A DNA stretch of 40,343 bases from Clostridia bacterium (GCA_017407705.1 JAFQWA010000001.1:1-40343), one strand, 5' to 3'; positions 24,768-32,994 are shown, counted from the first letter of the stretch. A program made the numbers and translations. The notes: generated from the sequence alone by a model not told the origin.

Positions 24768-25589
24768 TTGAATTTCTGTTTAATTGGCTATCCTTTAGGC
24801 CACTCTATGTCCCCTTTTATACATAAAAATTTATTCAGTTTATCTGGTAAAAACGCTGATTATGTTAATATTGAAATACCCCCTGAGCAGTTAACAGAAA
24901 AAGTAAAACAACTGGATGTATTCGGCTTTAACGTTACTATACCTCATAAAACTGCCGTCATTCCCCTTTTGGACCGTCTTGAAGGTAAAGCTAAGGTGCT
25001 GAAAACCGTAAATACTGTTAAGATCGAAAACGGTAAAATGATCGGCTACAACACTGATTGCGACGGATTTTTAAAATCGCTTGAGCTTGCAGGTATTGAG
25101 CTTTGTGGCAACGTTATAATCTGCGGCGCAGGCGGTACTGCAAGAATGATGTGCTATCTTGCCGCTGAAAAAGGTTGTAATATTACTCTTTGTGTACGTC
25201 CATCGGGTGTTGAACGTGCCAATAATTTGAAAAATGAAGTATGCAGCGTGTACCCTGCCAATATAAAGATAAATGACTTTGATAGCAGCTATGATTTGTT
25301 GCTTAACGCAACCCCTGCAGGTATGTATCCTAATAATATCGGTTTGCTGCCTTGCGATAAGGCTATTGTGGATAGTGCTAAGGCGGTGTTTGATGCGGTA
25401 TATAATCCCCGCAGTACAAAGCTTATTGAAACAGCACTTGCTAACGGCTCAAAAGTGGCTTACGGTATGCCTATGCTGGTGTATCAGGCTGCAAAGGCTC
25501 ACGAGATCTGGTACGGTGCAACTTTTAATAATGATGATCTGTTCCAAATTATAGATAAAACAAATTCAGAGCTTGAAAGGATGAATTAG
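24768..25589 (+). CDS. aroE: Shikimate dehydrogenase
   Basis: NADPH-dependent reduction of 3-dehydroshikimate to shikimate. About 273 residues: substrate motif GYPLGHSMSP, VTIPHKTAV with the catalytic lysine, NTDCDGF with the aspartate, the Rossmann loop GAGGTARM and NATPAGMYP. A TTG start at 24768 is chosen: GAGGTG lies six bases before it and the protein then opens at the conserved MNFCLIGYPLGHS; the GTG at 24759 overlaps the ribosome site itself. First gene of the aromatic cluster; its TAG is followed directly by the aroK ATG. Confidence 0.95.
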   Translation: MNFCLIGYPLGHSMSPFIHKNLFSLSGKNADYVNIEIPPEQLTEKVKQLDVFGFNVTIPHKTAVIPLLDRLEGKAKVLKTVNTVKIENGKMIGYNTDCDGFLKSLELAGIELCGNVIICGAGGTARMMCYLAAEKGCNITLCVRPSGVERANNLKNEVCSVYPANIKINDFDSSYDLLLNATPAGMYPNNIGLLPCDKAIVDSAKAVFDAVYNPRSTKLIETALANGSKVAYGMPMLVYQAAKAHEIWYGATFNNDDLFQIIDKTNSELERMN

Positions 25590-26099
25590 ATGAATATTAT
25601 TTTATCAGGATTTATGGGTTCGGGTAAAACTACTGTTTCTAAAATACTTTCTGATAAGCTTTCTATGGATTTTATTGATCTTGACGAGCTTATAACTGAA
25701 CAAAATAATATGTCTGTATCCGAGATATTTGAAAAGTTTGGCGAAAAGACTTTTCGTGAATTTGAAAATAATGCAGTAAAAAGTATGTGTGATAAGCAGA
25801 ATATTATAATTGCTACCGGCGGCGGAACGTTGCTGAATGCTGATAATTCCGCTTTGCTTAAAAAGATAGGCACTGTGGTGTTTCTTGACGTTTCGGTGGA
25901 TACCGTTATCCGTCGTCTTGAAAACGATACCACTCGCCCACTGTTGCAGTCTAAAAACAAGAAGAATGCCATTGAGGAGATGCTAATGGGCCGTATGCCT
26001 ATTTACAGAGCGGCTGCAGACGTTGTTGTGGATGCAAACAATGATGATCCCAGTATAACTGCAGATGAAATTATTGTTAAACTTAATCTTGACAAATAG
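25590..26099 (+). CDS. aroK: Shikimate kinase
   Basis: Phosphorylates shikimate at the 3-hydroxyl. 169 residues: Walker A GFMGSGKT (7-14), DLDELI, the substrate-binding FREFE, ATGGGT and the lid arginine in TRPLLQ. It starts on the base after the aroE stop, so translation is coupled. Its last codons (Leu-Asp-Lys) encode the TTGACA -35 of the next promoter. Confidence 0.95.
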   Translation: MNIILSGFMGSGKTTVSKILSDKLSMDFIDLDELITEQNNMSVSEIFEKFGEKTFREFENNAVKSMCDKQNIIIATGGGTLLNADNSALLKKIGTVVFLDVSVDTVIRRLENDTTRPLLQSKNKKNAIEEMLMGRMPIYRAAADVVVDANNDDPSITADEIIVKLNLDK

Positions 26100-26117
26100 A
26101 TTTTATGGGTGTATCAT
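26089..26117 (+). promoter_or_regulatory. Internal promoter for the attenuated aroF-pheA segment
   Basis: TTGACA (26089-26094), 17 bases, TATCAT (26112-26117), five of six in the -10. The start falls near 26124, about 11 bases ahead of the leader-peptide ribosome site. The -35 overlaps the 3' end of aroK. Confidence 0.8.
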
Positions 26118-26148
26118 TACTTTAAAGTACTAAAAAGGTGTTTTATTT

Positions 26149-26229
26149 ATGCAAACTTTCAGCTTTTATTTTTATAGCTTTTTTAACCTTTTCTTTTTTA
26201 GCAAGGGTTATTTTTGCTGTGAAAAATAA
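26149..26229 (+). CDS. Aromatic amino acid leader peptide (Phe/Tyr-rich attenuator ORF)
   Basis: A 26-residue ORF with AAGGTG (26135-26140) eight bases before its ATG. Twelve of its residues are aromatic: nine Phe (positions 4, 6, 8, 11, 12, 15, 16, 17, 22) and three Tyr (7, 9, 21), including FF and FFF runs. That is the composition of the E. coli pheL leader peptide. The stop is six bases before the antiterminator segment (26235-26245) and a terminator follows at 26277-26301. Inference: scarce charged tRNA-Phe or tRNA-Tyr stalls the ribosome early, leaves 26235-26245 free and lets the antiterminator form; when charging is ample, a ribosome at the stop masks that segment and the terminator folds. 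It has its own promoter and lies directly upstream of DAHP synthase. Conservation has not been tested. Confidence 0.88.
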   Translation: MQTFSFYFYSFFNLFFFSKGYFCCEK

Positions 26230-26234
26230 TATGC

Positions 26235-26285
26235 TGAGGCTTTTTTTATAAACACTCTTATATTTTAAAAGTTTGAGAAGCCTTA
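26235..26285 (+). promoter_or_regulatory. Antiterminator of the aroF attenuator
   Basis: The segment TGAGGCTTTTT (26235-26245) can pair with GAGAAGCCTTA (26275-26285): an 11-bp helix with three G-U pairs. The second strand is the same sequence as the 5' arm of the terminator (26277-26286), so the two folds exclude each other. The first strand lies within a ribosome footprint of the leader stop codon. Confidence 0.75.
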
Positions 26286-26310
26286 AGGAATTTAAGGCTT
26301 CTTTTATTTT
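26277..26310 (+). terminator. Attenuator terminator upstream of aroF
   Basis: GAAGCCTTAA (26277-26286) pairs perfectly with TTAAGGCTTC (26292-26301), loop GGAAT, then TTTTATTTT. An intrinsic terminator placed 25 bases before the aroF start and inside the operon only makes sense as a conditional one. Confidence 0.92.
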
Positions 26311-26334
26311 ACTTATGAAAGGTTATGATTTTTA

Positions 26335-27345
26335 ATGATTATCGTTATTAAACCAAATGTGTCCACAGAACAAATAAATCTGTTTTCTAATGAGCTTAAA
26401 CAGCAGTATGGCGTTGAGGTTAATAAATGGATAGGTGTTCAGTCCACAGTTTTAGGACTTTTGGGCGATACCCACCGAGTGGATATTGACAGTATTCAGG
26501 CTCAGCCTATCGTTGATAGCATTAAGCGAGTTCAGGAGCCTTACAAGAAAGCTAACCGCAAATTCCATCCCGATAACACAGTTATTGACGTGGGTGGCGT
26601 TAAGATTGGTGACGGTTCTCTGCCTATTATTGCAGGGCCCTGCTCCGTTGAGTCTGAAGAGCAGATAATTGAGGTGGCAAAGCGTGTTAAGGCTGCCGGT
26701 GCAACCATGCTCAGAGGCGGTGCTTTCAAGCCCCGTACATCACCCTATGCTTTCCAGGGACTTCGTGCAGAAGGACTTGAACTGTTGCTTGAGGCTAAAA
26801 AAGAAACTGGTATGCCTATCGTTACTGAGATTATGCGTGTTAGCCATATTGACCTTTTCGAAGACGTTGACTTAATTCAGGTTGGCGCCAGAAATATGCA
26901 AAACTTCGAGCTTTTAAAGGAACTGGGTAAACTTAATAAACCTATCCTCTTAAAGCGTGGACTTTCAAGCACCATAGACGAAACTCTTATGAGCGCTGAA
27001 TATATTATGTCTGAGGGTAATGATAAGGTTATTTTGTGCGAAAGAGGTATTCGTACCTTTGAACCTGCTTACCGCAACACCCTTGATATTTCCGCTATTC
27101 CTATGCTTAAAAAACTCACTCACCTGCCCATTATTGTTGATCCGTCTCACGCAGCAGGTATTCCCTGGCTTATTGAGCCTTTGTCACTGGCAGCTATCGG
27201 TGCAGGTGCTGACGGACTTATTATCGAAGTTCACAACTGTCCTGCAAAAGCCTTGTCAGACGGTGCTCAGTCACTTACTCCCGACCAGTTTGACACCATT
27301 GCAAATAAAATTTTAAAAGCAAAAACTGCTTTATCCAATATATAA
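26335..27345 (+). CDS. aroF: 3-Deoxy-7-phosphoheptulonate synthase (DAHP synthase), type I-beta
   Basis: First step of the shikimate path: phosphoenolpyruvate plus erythrose 4-phosphate. 336 residues: an N-terminal ferredoxin-like regulatory domain (about 1-75), as in Thermotoga DAHP synthase where Tyr and Phe inhibit, then the TIM barrel with IIAGPCSVES, MLRGGAFKPRTSPYAFQG, VGARNMQNF, LLKRG and VDPSHAAG. It would thus be feedback-controlled at the enzyme as well as by the leader attenuator. AAAGG sits 12 bases before the ATG, a long spacing. First gene after the attenuator. Confidence 0.95.
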   Translation: MIIVIKPNVSTEQINLFSNELKQQYGVEVNKWIGVQSTVLGLLGDTHRVDIDSIQAQPIVDSIKRVQEPYKKANRKFHPDNTVIDVGGVKIGDGSLPIIAGPCSVESEEQIIEVAKRVKAAGATMLRGGAFKPRTSPYAFQGLRAEGLELLLEAKKETGMPIVTEIMRVSHIDLFEDVDLIQVGARNMQNFELLKELGKLNKPILLKRGLSSTIDETLMSAEYIMSEGNDKVILCERGIRTFEPAYRNTLDISAIPMLKKLTHLPIIVDPSHAAGIPWLIEPLSLAAIGAGADGLIIEVHNCPAKALSDGAQSLTPDQFDTIANKILKAKTALSNI

Positions 27346-27361
27346 GAAATCAGGTGCATTT

Positions 27362-28180
27362 ATGCAAGTAGCGATCATCGGTTTAGGCTTGATAGGAGCA
27401 TCCTTTGCTAAGGCTATCAAGGCAAATACTGACCATACTGTTATCGGCTTTGATCTGGATAACGACGTGCTTGTCAGTGCTTTAAACGACAAGGCTATAG
27501 ATATTATAGGTAAGGATGAGGACATTTCATCTGCTGATCTTACTATCGTTTCACTCTACCCTGCTGCCGCTATAAGCTTTATCAAAAACAATGCCGATAA
27601 GTTTAAAAAAGGTTCAGTGGTTATTGATACCTGCGGTATTAAAAGAGATATTTGCAACGAGATAGTGCCCGTTGCAGAGCAAAATGGCTTTACTTTTATC
27701 GGTGCTCATCCTATGGCAGGTAAAGAGGTAAACGGATATTACAACAGCTGCAGTGATCTGTTTTGCGGTGCAAGTATGATACTTGTTCCTTGTGATAAAG
27801 ACGTTAAGATGCTGACAGAGCTTTGTAAAAAGATAGGCTTTGGTAATATTACCGTTACTACTGCCATAGAGCACGACCGTATAATTGCATACACCTCTCA
27901 ACTGCCCCACGTACTCGCCTGTGCTTACATATCCGACCCCGACGCAAAGCTGCATAAAGGCTTTTCTGCAGGCTCATACAAGGACGTTTCCCGTGTTGCA
28001 ACCATAAATGCAGAGTTGTGGAATGAGCTATTTATTCAAAATAAAGACTGCCTTTCAGGGCACATACAACTGCTTATTGAAAATTTAACTAAGCTGAATG
28101 AATTTATTACCACCGAAAACCGTGAACAGCTCACACAAATGCTGGCAGACGGTGATAATATAAAGAGAACGGTAGGATGA
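27362..28180 (+). CDS. tyrA: Prephenate dehydrogenase
   Basis: Oxidative decarboxylation of prephenate to 4-hydroxyphenylpyruvate on the tyrosine branch. 272 residues with the NAD loop GLGLIGASFAKA, AHPMAGKE, and the histidine-containing HDRIIAYTSQLPH. There is no chorismate mutase or ACT domain, so it is a stand-alone TyrA without its own Tyr-sensing module. It starts 17 bases after aroF with AGGTG upstream. Confidence 0.94.
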   Translation: MQVAIIGLGLIGASFAKAIKANTDHTVIGFDLDNDVLVSALNDKAIDIIGKDEDISSADLTIVSLYPAAAISFIKNNADKFKKGSVVIDTCGIKRDICNEIVPVAEQNGFTFIGAHPMAGKEVNGYYNSCSDLFCGASMILVPCDKDVKMLTELCKKIGFGNITVTTAIEHDRIIAYTSQLPHVLACAYISDPDAKLHKGFSAGSYKDVSRVATINAELWNELFIQNKDCLSGHIQLLIENLTKLNEFITTENREQLTQMLADGDNIKRTVG

Positions 28181-28183
28181 TCT

Positions 28184-29236
28184 ATGAAAAAGTTAACTGT
28201 TAGCTTAAATAAAAGCTATGATATTTTGATTGGTAAAGGCTTATTACTTGAGTGTGGTGAGCTTATAAGGAATACTGTTTCATCCAATAAAGCCTTTGTG
28301 ATAAGTGATAGCAACGTTTTTGAAATTTACGGTGATGCTGTTATTAAAAACCTGCAAAGTGCAGGCTTTGAGGTGGGGTCATATTGCTTTAAAGCAGGAG
28401 AACAAAGCAAGACTTTTGACACCGTTTGCCGGATGGTAAACAGTATGGCTGCCTTTAAAATGACACGCAGTGACGTGGTTATTGCTCTGGGCGGCGGTGT
28501 TACCGGTGATATGGCGGGCTTTGCCGCCGCCGTTTATATGAGAGGCATTAAGTTTGTGCAGATTTCCACTTCCCTTTTATCAGACATTGATTCATCAGTG
28601 GGCGGCAAAACGGGTTGTGACCTTGAAAACGGTAAAAACCTCGTGGGTGCTTTTCATCAGCCCAGCCTGGTTATTATTGATACAAATACTCTTTTAACAC
28701 TGCCCCAGCGTTTTATTAACGACGGTATGGCAGAAGCGATTAAATACGGTATGATCGCTTTACCTGAGCTTTTTGAGCTTATACAAAACAATGAATTAAA
28801 TGATATTTTAGATGAGCTTATTTACTTATGCGTTGACTGTAAACGAAAGATCGTTGAGCGTGATGAATTTGAAATGGGTGAAAGAAAACTGCTTAATTTC
28901 GGTCATACTTTAGGTCACGCTATTGAAAAGTTTTATAATTTTGAAAAGTATTCCCACGGTGAAGCGGTGGCTATCGGTATGGTTATGATAACCAAAGCCG
29001 CTGAAAACAACGGTATGAGTGCTGTGGGTACGTCGGATAAGCTTATTAAGGTTTTAAACAAATACTCATTACCTACCCATTGTGATGCAGATATTTCAGA
29101 GCTATTAACCATTGCAAGATCTGATAAAAAATGCAGTGGCAAAACCATTGATATAGTTGTTTGCAGTGATGTGGGTACGTCTAAAACAGTTAATATCGAA
29201 ATTGATAAATTAGGAGATTTAATATGTCCTCGTTAA
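28184..29236 (+). CDS. aroB: 3-Dehydroquinate synthase
   Basis: NAD- and metal-dependent ring closure of DAHP to 3-dehydroquinate. 350 residues; ALGGGVTGDMAGFAA is the NAD-binding glycine loop, DSSVGGKTG and KNLVGAFHQP bind substrate, and the metal ligands fall in MAEAIKYG, LNFGHTLGHAIE and the SHGEAVAIGM histidine. It starts three bases after tyrA and overlaps aroA by 13 bases. Confidence 0.96.
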   Translation: MKKLTVSLNKSYDILIGKGLLLECGELIRNTVSSNKAFVISDSNVFEIYGDAVIKNLQSAGFEVGSYCFKAGEQSKTFDTVCRMVNSMAAFKMTRSDVVIALGGGVTGDMAGFAAAVYMRGIKFVQISTSLLSDIDSSVGGKTGCDLENGKNLVGAFHQPSLVIIDTNTLLTLPQRFINDGMAEAIKYGMIALPELFELIQNNELNDILDELIYLCVDCKRKIVERDEFEMGERKLLNFGHTLGHAIEKFYNFEKYSHGEAVAIGMVMITKAAENNGMSAVGTSDKLIKVLNKYSLPTHCDADISELLTIARSDKKCSGKTIDIVVCSDVGTSKTVNIEIDKLGDLICPR

Positions 29237-30486
29237 CTATTACACCTGCCTTACTTTGCGGTACAGTTAATATGGTGCCTTCCAAAAGCGAAACTCACCG
29301 TGCAGTTATCTGCGCTTTATTAAGTCGTGGAAAATGCCGTATTTCGCCTGTGGATATGTCTGATGATATAACTGCAACCGTTAAGATAGCAGAGAAATTA
29401 GGGGCTGTTTGCACCCTTTGTGGCGATATTTTGGATATTGATTCATCCAAGGCTTTTTTAAGTGATAATTTAACCTTAGATTGCGTTGAATCTGGCTCTA
29501 CTTTAAGATTTATGCTGGCAGTTACTGCGGCTATGGGTGTAAACTGTGAGTTTATAGGACGTGGCAGATTACCACAGCGCCCACTTGACGATTTTTACAA
29601 CCTGTTCCCCTTTCACGGCGCTAATATGACTCAAAATCATCTGCCTTTAACAGTATCGGGCAAACTTGAAAGCGGTAAATATACAATTCGTGGTGACATC
29701 AGCTCTCAGTTTATTACAGGCTTACTGCTTTCTCTACCCCTGCTCAGCGGTGACAGTGAGATTATTATTTCCACAGCCTTAGAATCTAAGCCTTATGTTG
29801 ATATGACTATTGAATGCATGGCTAAATTCGGTGTTAAGGTTACCGAAACCGAAAGTGGTTATTTAATTAAAGGTGATCAAAAGTACAAACCTTGTGAATA
29901 TCACATTGAGGGTGACTGGTCACAGTCGGCATTTTTCCTTGCTGCAGGTGTTATCGGCGGTGATGTTACTTTATTAAATCTTAATCCTAACTCAGTTCAG
30001 GGTGATAAGGAAATATTTAATATTTTAAAACGCTTTAATGCAGATATTTATTTTGATAATGATAAACTCCACTGCAAAGCATCAAAGCTTAAAGCTACTG
30101 ATATTGATGCCTCACAGATACCTGATTTAGTACCTGCAATAGCTGTTGTGGCGGCTTTTGCAGAGGGTAAGACTAAGATCTACGGGGCAAAAAGACTTAA
30201 ATACAAGGAAAGCAACCGTATAAAAAGCGTGTGTGACGGACTGATGGCTTTGGGTTGTAATGTTACAGAGCTTGATGACGGTATGGAGATTATGGGCACT
30301 TCCCTTCACGGCGGTGAAATAGATTGCTGTAACGATCACCGTATTGCAATGTCTATGAGTGTTGCGGCAAGCTATGTTGAAGGTAAGTCGGTTATAAACG
30401 GCTATGAATGTATAAACAAATCCTATCCCGGATTTTATGAAGATTTTAAGAGTATTGGAGGTGTAGCAGATGTCAACAATAGGTAA
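29224..30486 (+). CDS. aroA: 3-Phosphoshikimate 1-carboxyvinyltransferase (EPSP synthase)
   Basis: Transfers the enolpyruvyl group from PEP to shikimate 3-phosphate. 420 residues; VPSKSETHRA is the start of the S3P site, GRLPQRPLDD, GDWSQSAFF, RLKYKESNRI and DHRIAMSMS follow. The PEP and glyphosate loop, usually NSGTxMRP, reads ESGSTLRF: the proline at the place of E. coli P101 is Phe, which may change glyphosate sensitivity. AGGAG lies seven bases before the ATG inside aroB; it overlaps aroC by 17 bases. Confidence 0.95.
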   Translation: MSSLTITPALLCGTVNMVPSKSETHRAVICALLSRGKCRISPVDMSDDITATVKIAEKLGAVCTLCGDILDIDSSKAFLSDNLTLDCVESGSTLRFMLAVTAAMGVNCEFIGRGRLPQRPLDDFYNLFPFHGANMTQNHLPLTVSGKLESGKYTIRGDISSQFITGLLLSLPLLSGDSEIIISTALESKPYVDMTIECMAKFGVKVTETESGYLIKGDQKYKPCEYHIEGDWSQSAFFLAAGVIGGDVTLLNLNPNSVQGDKEIFNILKRFNADIYFDNDKLHCKASKLKATDIDASQIPDLVPAIAVVAAFAEGKTKIYGAKRLKYKESNRIKSVCDGLMALGCNVTELDDGMEIMGTSLHGGEIDCCNDHRIAMSMSVAASYVEGKSVINGYECINKSYPGFYEDFKSIGGVADVNNR

Positions 30487-31555
30487 TAAACTTAAAATGA
30501 CAATTTACGGCGAAAGTCACGGACCTGAAATTGGCGTTGTTTTAACTAATTTCCCGAAAAACGTAACTATTGATACTGATAAACTGCTTGTTCAGATGGC
30601 TCGTCGTGCTCCCGGTAACGGTAGCTATGGCACCACTCGTAAAGAGCCTGACCTTCCTATATTTTTAAGTGGTGTTGAGAATAACGTTACCACCGGTGAT
30701 GATATTCACGCTGTTATAAAAAATCAAAATGCTCACTCAAACGATTATGATAATCTGAAATACACTCCCCGTCCCGGTCACGCTGATTATACTGCTAAAA
30801 TGAAATACGGTGATACTGTTAATATGAGTGGCGGTGGCCCCTTCTCAGGCAGACTTACTGCACCTTTGGTTATTGCAGGTGCTTTGTGTAGGCAGATACT
30901 GGCCGAAAAAGGTATTGTTATAGCTGCTCACGTTAAATCTATGGCGGACATTGAGGACACTTGTTTTGATACTGTAAACCCCGATATTGACCTGATGAAC
31001 AGATTAAACTCTGAGCCTTTTGCTGTTATTGATACCGCTGTAAAGGAAAAAATGACTGATGCTATGGCTGACGCACGAAAAGATATGGATAGTATTGGTG
31101 GCGTTGTGGAGCTTATGGTTATAGGTATGCCCGTTGGCATCGGCGGTGAGCTTTTTGACGGCGTTGAGGGAAAATTGGCAAGTTATATTTACGGTATTCC
31201 TGCTGTAAAGGGTGTTGAGTTTGGTGCCGGATTTTCTGTTGCAAAAATGTGTGGTAGTGAGAGTAATGATGAATTTTGCTACAAAAAGGGCAAGGTCGTT
31301 ACCAAAACCAATAATTGCGGCGGTATTTTAGGCGGTATATCAAACGGTATGCCCATAACCTTAAAGGTAGCCTTCAAGCCCACTCCTTCTATCGCTAAAG
31401 TGCAAAATACAGTTGATTTGCAAAGCGGTGAAAACACCACCCTTCAAATCAAAGGCAGACACGACCCTTGCGTTGTGCCACGTGCTGTGGTGTGTGTTGA
31501 GTCTGCAGTGGCAGTGGCTATAACTGATATGTTGATGGAAAATGGGGTGCTGTAA
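30470..31555 (+). CDS. aroC: Chorismate synthase
   Basis: FMN-dependent trans-elimination of phosphate from EPSP, giving chorismate. 361 residues: YGESHGPEIG at the start, RRAPGNGSYGTTRKEPD, the SGGGPFSGRLTAPL flavin loop, GGILGGISNG and GRHDPCVVPRA near the end. GGAGGTG lies eight bases before the ATG inside aroA. The stop shares one base with the pheA ATG (TAATG), so translation is coupled. Confidence 0.96.
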   Translation: MSTIGNKLKMTIYGESHGPEIGVVLTNFPKNVTIDTDKLLVQMARRAPGNGSYGTTRKEPDLPIFLSGVENNVTTGDDIHAVIKNQNAHSNDYDNLKYTPRPGHADYTAKMKYGDTVNMSGGGPFSGRLTAPLVIAGALCRQILAEKGIVIAAHVKSMADIEDTCFDTVNPDIDLMNRLNSEPFAVIDTAVKEKMTDAMADARKDMDSIGGVVELMVIGMPVGIGGELFDGVEGKLASYIYGIPAVKGVEFGAGFSVAKMCGSESNDEFCYKKGKVVTKTNNCGGILGGISNGMPITLKVAFKPTPSIAKVQNTVDLQSGENTTLQIKGRHDPCVVPRAVVCVESAVAVAITDMLMENGVL

Positions 31556-32667
31556 TGGATTTAAAGGAAATACGTAATAAAATTGACAGTATAGACGATC
31601 AGCTTTTAGATCTGTTTCTGCAAAGAATGGAATGCTCCAAGCAAGTAGCGGAATATAAGGTAGCGAATAATATTCCCGTGCTTAACGCTCAGCGTGAGTC
31701 TGAGATACTTGATAAGGTTGCCTCAGATGCCGGAGATTACGCAGAACACGCAAGACTTTTGTATTCAACCATTATGGATATTAGCCGTTCTGCTCAATAT
31801 CCTTATGTTTGTAAAAATAATAGTTTAAACGAGGTAATTACATCTGCAACAAATACTGAGTTTGCCCCAAAAATAGTTGGTTGTCAAGGAACTATAGGTG
31901 CATATTCCGAGCAAGCGGCACTAACCTTATATCCTGACTGTGAGATCAAATATTATCCCACCTTCGAGCAGGTGTTTAAAGCCATTGAAAACGGTGAAGT
32001 TGACTGTGGTGTGTTGCCTGTTGAAAACTCCTGCGCCGGCTCTGTTGTGGAAAATTACGACCTTTTAATGAAATATGATATGTACATAAATCAGCAGGTG
32101 GATTTGTCCATATCTCATTGTATTGCCGCTTGCCCTAATGCGGATATGGGTACTATAAAGACTGTATTTTCCCACGAACAAGCACTAAATCAATGTGCGG
32201 ATTTTATTACAGAGCACGCTATAAGTCCTCATTCAATGCGAAATACAGCTATAGCCGCTGAGTATGTGGCAAATAAGGGTGATGATACTCTTGCCGCTAT
32301 TTGCTCTGAGCGTTGTGCTGATGTTTATTCATTGAAAATTCTTCATAAAAATATACAGACATCCTCTGTTAACACCACACGGTTTGTGGTCGTGTCAAAG
32401 AGTATGAGCATTAAGCCCGATGCATCACATATAAGCGTTGCCTTTACCCTGCCTCATATTCCCGGTGCACTTTACAGAGTTTTATCTAAACTTGCGGCGT
32501 TTAATCTAAACTTAACTAAAATTGAGTCAAGACCTGTTAAAACATCATTGTTTGAATACTTGTTTTATCTTGATTTTAACGGTAATTTATTAGATGAAAA
32601 AACTGCTTCTCTGTTAGCGTCGTTAAATGAAGAAATGCCACAGTTTAAATTATTTGGAAACTATTAA
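31555..32667 (+). CDS. pheA: Bifunctional chorismate mutase / prephenate dehydratase
   Basis: P-protein of the phenylalanine branch, 370 residues. An AroQ-type chorismate mutase (about 1-85, IRNKIDSIDDQLLDLFLQRM) is followed by prephenate dehydratase (about 105-285, GCQGTIGAYSEQAA, GVLPVENS, and the catalytic NTTRF) and an ACT regulatory domain (about 295-365, LPHIPGALYRVL and KIESRP), where Phe should bind and inhibit. Last gene of the cluster; Phe would feed back at the leader peptide, at aroF and here. The only terminator after it lies in the inverted-repeat element downstream. Confidence 0.96.
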   Translation: MDLKEIRNKIDSIDDQLLDLFLQRMECSKQVAEYKVANNIPVLNAQRESEILDKVASDAGDYAEHARLLYSTIMDISRSAQYPYVCKNNSLNEVITSATNTEFAPKIVGCQGTIGAYSEQAALTLYPDCEIKYYPTFEQVFKAIENGEVDCGVLPVENSCAGSVVENYDLLMKYDMYINQQVDLSISHCIAACPNADMGTIKTVFSHEQALNQCADFITEHAISPHSMRNTAIAAEYVANKGDDTLAAICSERCADVYSLKILHKNIQTSSVNTTRFVVVSKSMSIKPDASHISVAFTLPHIPGALYRVLSKLAAFNLNLTKIESRPVKTSLFEYLFYLDFNGNLLDEKTASLLASLNEEMPQFKLFGNY

Positions 32668-32668
32668 A

Positions 32669-32980
32669 AAAAGCACATCAGCAAACGGAGCGTTCACATG
32701 GGGATAATTCGCCTAAAATAGTGAATTTTTGCGGTATAATGCGTTAAAAAGCCGCGGTACACGTTAGTGTTACCGCGGCTTTTTGCCTTTTCTACCATCA
32801 AAAATTCATATATTTTAGGTGCTCAAAGTTTTGTAGCTAAAATATTTTTCTCGCGCTCGAAGTTGCCAAACCGCAATAATACTGTATGTCTTATAAGGTT
32901 TGGCAACAATGAGTTGAGGAAAATATTGGCGAAAAACCGATTTCTCCCTATGTGAACGCTCCGAAAGCTGATGTGCTTTT
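32669..32980. repeat. 312-base nested inverted-repeat element (three-way junction)
   Basis: Terminal inverted repeats of 31 bases (32669-32699 and 32950-32980) start AAAAGCACATCAGC and end CGGAGCGTTCACAT; they match at all but the central three, which are AAA on both strands and so form a symmetric internal loop. Inside are two arms. One pairs CCTAAAATA and TGAATTTTTG (712-731 of the 32 kb block) with 32799-32819 and encloses a GC-rich hairpin. The other pairs AATATTTTTCTC (32841-32852) with 32916-32927 and GTTGCCAAACC (32862-32872) with 32897-32907. There is no ORF. It may be a non-autonomous mobile element (MITE) or a structured RNA. No certain target duplication: both flanks are A-rich. 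Confidence 0.75.
32746..32784. terminator. Bidirectional terminator in the centre of the element
   Basis: AAAAAGCCGCGGTA (32746-32759) pairs with TACCGCGGCTTTTT (32771-32784), with an inner CAC/GTG stem. A5 and T5 flanks suit both pheA (plus) and serA (minus). No other terminator lies between these two genes. Confidence 0.85.
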
Positions 32981-32994
32981 AAATTTGTTACTGA

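Noticed and set aside
26311-26334. Tiny six-codon ORF (ATG at about 26315) just before aroF
   Set aside because: Its AAAGG is more likely the aroF ribosome site; too short and without its own site to count as a second leader peptide.
32767-32955. 62-residue frame inside the inverted-repeat element
   Set aside because: Lies wholly in paired arms, has no ribosome site and no codon-use signal.
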